Source: Trebonia sp963811335
GTDB lineage: Bacteria; Actinomycetota; Actinomycetes; Streptosporangiales; Streptosporangiaceae
Direction of reading: 5' to 3'
DNA length: 64,000 nucleotides
Assembly (NCBI GenBank): GCA_963811335.1
Contig: CAWERB010000018.1
Location: 124,001-188,000, forward strand
Made by a program: the position numbers and the translations under genes. Positions 62,270 to 64,000 of this stretch are shown piece after piece. Numbering within the stretch: position 1 is the first letter of the stretch; the number at the start of each line of letters is the position of its first letter. The notes below the pieces were generated by a model. That model searched no databases. It was not told where the DNA came from and saw only the letters and a list, made by a program, of their open reading frames with translations.

Positions 62270-64000
62270 ATGAAGAACAGGATCAGGCCGCTCATCGCCG
62301 CGGCCGCAGTGCTGCTCGCGCTGGGGACAGCGCTGGCGGGGACCGCCGAGAAGGCGTCGGCCGCCGAGTCGCTGAGCGTGAACCTCGCCTCCGTCACCGG
62401 GTCGGCGACCAGCGTCGGCGAGGGCTTCCTGTACGGGGTGAGCCAGGACGGCACCCAGCCGTCGGATCAGAACCTGCAGCCGCTCGGCATCACCGCGTTC
62501 CGCGGCGGCGGTCACGTGTCCAGAGGGTGGATCGGGGACGGGTACCAGAACGGCTCCGGCACCCAGGCCGACGTGAACACGGTGATCGCGCAGGCCCGGC
62601 GGCTGACCCAGGGGTCGTACCACGCGCAGTACCAGGTGATCCTGAGCGACATCTTCGGCGCGGACGGCGGCCAGCCCTCGAACACCACGTACCCGTGCAC
62701 CAGCGGGAACTGCTCCAACTGGGTCACCTTCGTCGGTGACATGGTGAGCGAACTGCAGGCCACCGGGCTCCCGTTCGCCTACGACATCTGGAACGAGCCG
62801 GATATCTCAGTCTTCTGGCCGGGCGGCGCGCAGACCAGCCAGTACTACCAGATGTGGCAGAGCGCTTACAAGGAGATCCGCAGCGTCGCCCCGAACGCGA
62901 CGATCGTCGGCCCCGACTTCGCCTTCACCCCGCAGCAGAACCAGGGCGAATGGCAGGGCTTCCTGTCGAACGCCAAGTCAAGCGGGACCGTGCCGACCGA
63001 GATCACCAACCACGAGGAGGGCGACGGCGACGATCCCGTAGCCGACTCCAACGCCATCGAGAACGACATCTCCGCCGCCGGCATCTCGCCCGCACCGCGG
63101 CTGTCGGCGAACGAGTACCAGCCGGCGGACCGGCAGACCACCGGCGTGACCGCGTGGTACCTGGCCCGCTTCGCCCAGTCCAGGTACTTCAACGCCATGC
63201 GCGGCAACTGGGTGTGCTGCCTTACCCCGAACCTGGCCGGGGTACTCACCAGCGTCAACGGCAGCTTCCAGCCGAACGGCAACTGGTGGGCGATGCGCGC
63301 CTACGCCGACATGACCGGTTCCCTGGTGTCCACCTCCGGCCAGACCGGGTCCACCGCGATCTCGGCGGCCGAGGACAGCTCGGCCAAGCGCTCGGTGGCC
63401 ATCGTCGGCGACGACAACGGGTTCACCGGCGCGGCGTCGGTGACCTACAGCGGCCTGGCCTCGGTGCCGTGGCTGGCCAGCAACGGCAGCGTCAACGTCA
63501 CCGTGGAGCGGATACCGGACCAGTACCCGCTCAGCGCGCCGCAGGTGGTGGAGAACCAGAACGTAAGCGTGTCCAGCGGCTCGATCACCGTGCCGCTCAC
63601 CTTCCAGGCCGCGCATGACGCGTTCGCCATCTACCTGACGCCCGCCACGTCATCGGGCGGCGGGTTCCCGAGCGGTTATCACCGGCTCGTCATCGGCAAC
63701 GACTCGCTGTGCCTGGACGTGACCGGGAACGTCGTCGACGGCGGGTGCGGCGATCGACCAGTGGACCTGCAACGGCCAGTCCAACCAGCAGTTCCAGTTC
63801 GTGGCCGGGCTCCGGCGGCTACGGCGCGCTGCAGGCGCAGAACTCCGGCGATGACGTCACGGTCACCGGCAGCGCCACCGCGGCCGGCACGCCCGACATC
63901 GCCCAGGAGCCGGCCAGTTCCTCGGCGAGCAGCCAGTGGCTGCCGGTGCGGCAGTCCGACGGCTCGTGGGAGTTCAAGAACTCCGCCAGCGGCCTGTGCC
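62270..64000 (+). CDS. Secreted clan-A-type glycoside hydrolase with ricin-type lectin domain (partial, frameshifted)
   Basis: The gene runs off the right edge; 577 codons are visible. ATG 62270 follows AGGAGGAG by 5 bases. A signal peptide (MKNRIRPLIAAAAVLLALG ... ASA) is followed by a TIM-barrel-type domain: FRGGGHVSRGWIGDG, then AYDIWNEPDISVFWPGG with the typical acid/base Glu of an NEP motif, and PRLSANEYQPADR with a candidate nucleophile Glu. This resembles GH39-like beta-xylosidases/arabinosidases; the exact family is uncertain. A small beta-sandwich follows. A C-terminal ricin-type lectin domain (SLCLDVTGN ... IDQWTCNGQSNQQFQF) changes frame near 63745 and again near 63810. With the GH54 gene it forms a hemicellulose-degrading pair. 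Confidence 0.78.
   Translation, partial: MKNRIRPLIAAAAVLLALGTALAGTAEKASAAESLSVNLASVTGSATSVGEGFLYGVSQDGTQPSDQNLQPLGITAFRGGGHVSRGWIGDGYQNGSGTQADVNTVIAQARRLTQGSYHAQYQVILSDIFGADGGQPSNTTYPCTSGNCSNWVTFVGDMVSELQATGLPFAYDIWNEPDISVFWPGGAQTSQYYQMWQSAYKEIRSVAPNATIVGPDFAFTPQQNQGEWQGFLSNAKSSGTVPTEITNHEEGDGDDPVADSNAIENDISAAGISPAPRLSANEYQPADRQTTGVTAWYLARFAQSRYFNAMRGNWVCCLTPNLAGVLTSVNGSFQPNGNWWAMRAYADMTGSLVSTSGQTGSTAISAAEDSSAKRSVAIVGDDNGFTGAASVTYSGLASVPWLASNGSVNVTVERIPDQYPLSAPQVVENQNVSVSSGSITVPLTFQAAHDAFAIYLTPATSSGGGFPSGYHRLVIGNDSLCLDVTGNVVDGGCGDRPVDLQRPVQPAVPVRGRAPAATARCRRRTPAMTSRSPAAPPRPARPTSPRSRPVPRRAASGCRCGSPTARGSSRTPPAACA

Overview
This window is a stretch of very GC-rich chromosome. GTG starts and GTGA/ATGA overlaps are frequent, secreted proteins carry twin-arginine or lipobox signals, and the families are typical of filamentous actinobacteria: a PF04672 methyltransferase, HdeD/DUF308, DUF885, and the garA-ftsR-DUF151-merR-gcvP cluster known from Mycobacterium and Streptomyces. 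I infer a soil actinomycete in or near the Streptosporangiales/Catenulispora type of lineage, but nothing here fixes the genus. I saw no rRNA, tRNA or CRISPR array.

Layout. 0-7 kb: the end of a fadB-like gene, a PF04672 methyltransferase, a phosphotriesterase-family enzyme, a 2H (2'-5' RNA ligase-like) protein, a lipoprotein, leucyl aminopeptidase, an HtrA-type protease and an HxlR regulator. 7-12.5 kb: a DHA2 drug exporter carrying an in-frame palindromic insertion, an ABC-F protein and a tail-to-tail pair of HdeD membrane proteins. 12.5-17.6 kb: an IS200/IS605 remnant, an unknown protein, a TetR regulator, a Rossmann oxidoreductase and a DUF885 protein. 17.6-27.4 kb: a core block with a CDP-alcohol phosphatidyltransferase, a mannose-1-phosphate guanylyltransferase, garA, ftsR, a DUF151 nuclease, a second MerR gene, then a glycine riboswitch and gcvP. 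27.5-33.5 kb: a cupin, a Rieske lipoprotein, an ApbE flavin transferase, an RCK_C remnant, a zinc-ribbon membrane protein and a D,D-carboxypeptidase. 33.5-40.1 kb: a branched-chain-amino-acid-type ABC system (livF, livK and a livH-livM-livG fusion) around a MetE/epoxyalkane:CoM-transferase-like enzyme. 40.1-47.2 kb: an accessory block with a broken RibD_C/DHFR-like gene, a large XRE-nSTAND-TM-WD40 protein, a nucleotidyltransferase-fold gene and a degraded TnpB element. 47.2-57.4 kb: two GNAT proteins, an M20 peptidase, an ABC exporter, a methyltransferase, an MmcQ/YjbR protein and a complete osmoprotectant (OpuC-type) ABC operon. 57.4-64 kb: sugar-polymer catabolism, with an enolase-superfamily enzyme, a LacI regulator that has matching operators at itself and before a GH54 arabinofuranosidase, and a second secreted glycoside hydrolase that runs off the window.

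Two genome-scale peculiarities stand out. First, about 18 single-base-type frameshifts interrupt otherwise well-conserved genes, several demonstrably in G or C runs. I read most of them as errors of a draft assembly, and I annotate the genes across them. Second, short tandem repeats (13-35 bp) recur, often copying the very end of a gene with its stop codon, or lying in low-complexity protein loops. One imperfect 35-bp duplication at the start of ftsR accounts exactly for the loss of frame between its ATGA-coupled start and its body. A 41-bp palindrome occurs twice, 27 kb apart, once at the breakpoint of a truncated gene.

The most promising candidate for an undescribed system is the accessory block at 40-47 kb: the nSTAND/WD40 protein with an 18-bp palindromic operator candidate, its divergent nucleotidyltransferase partner and the neighbouring TnpB element.
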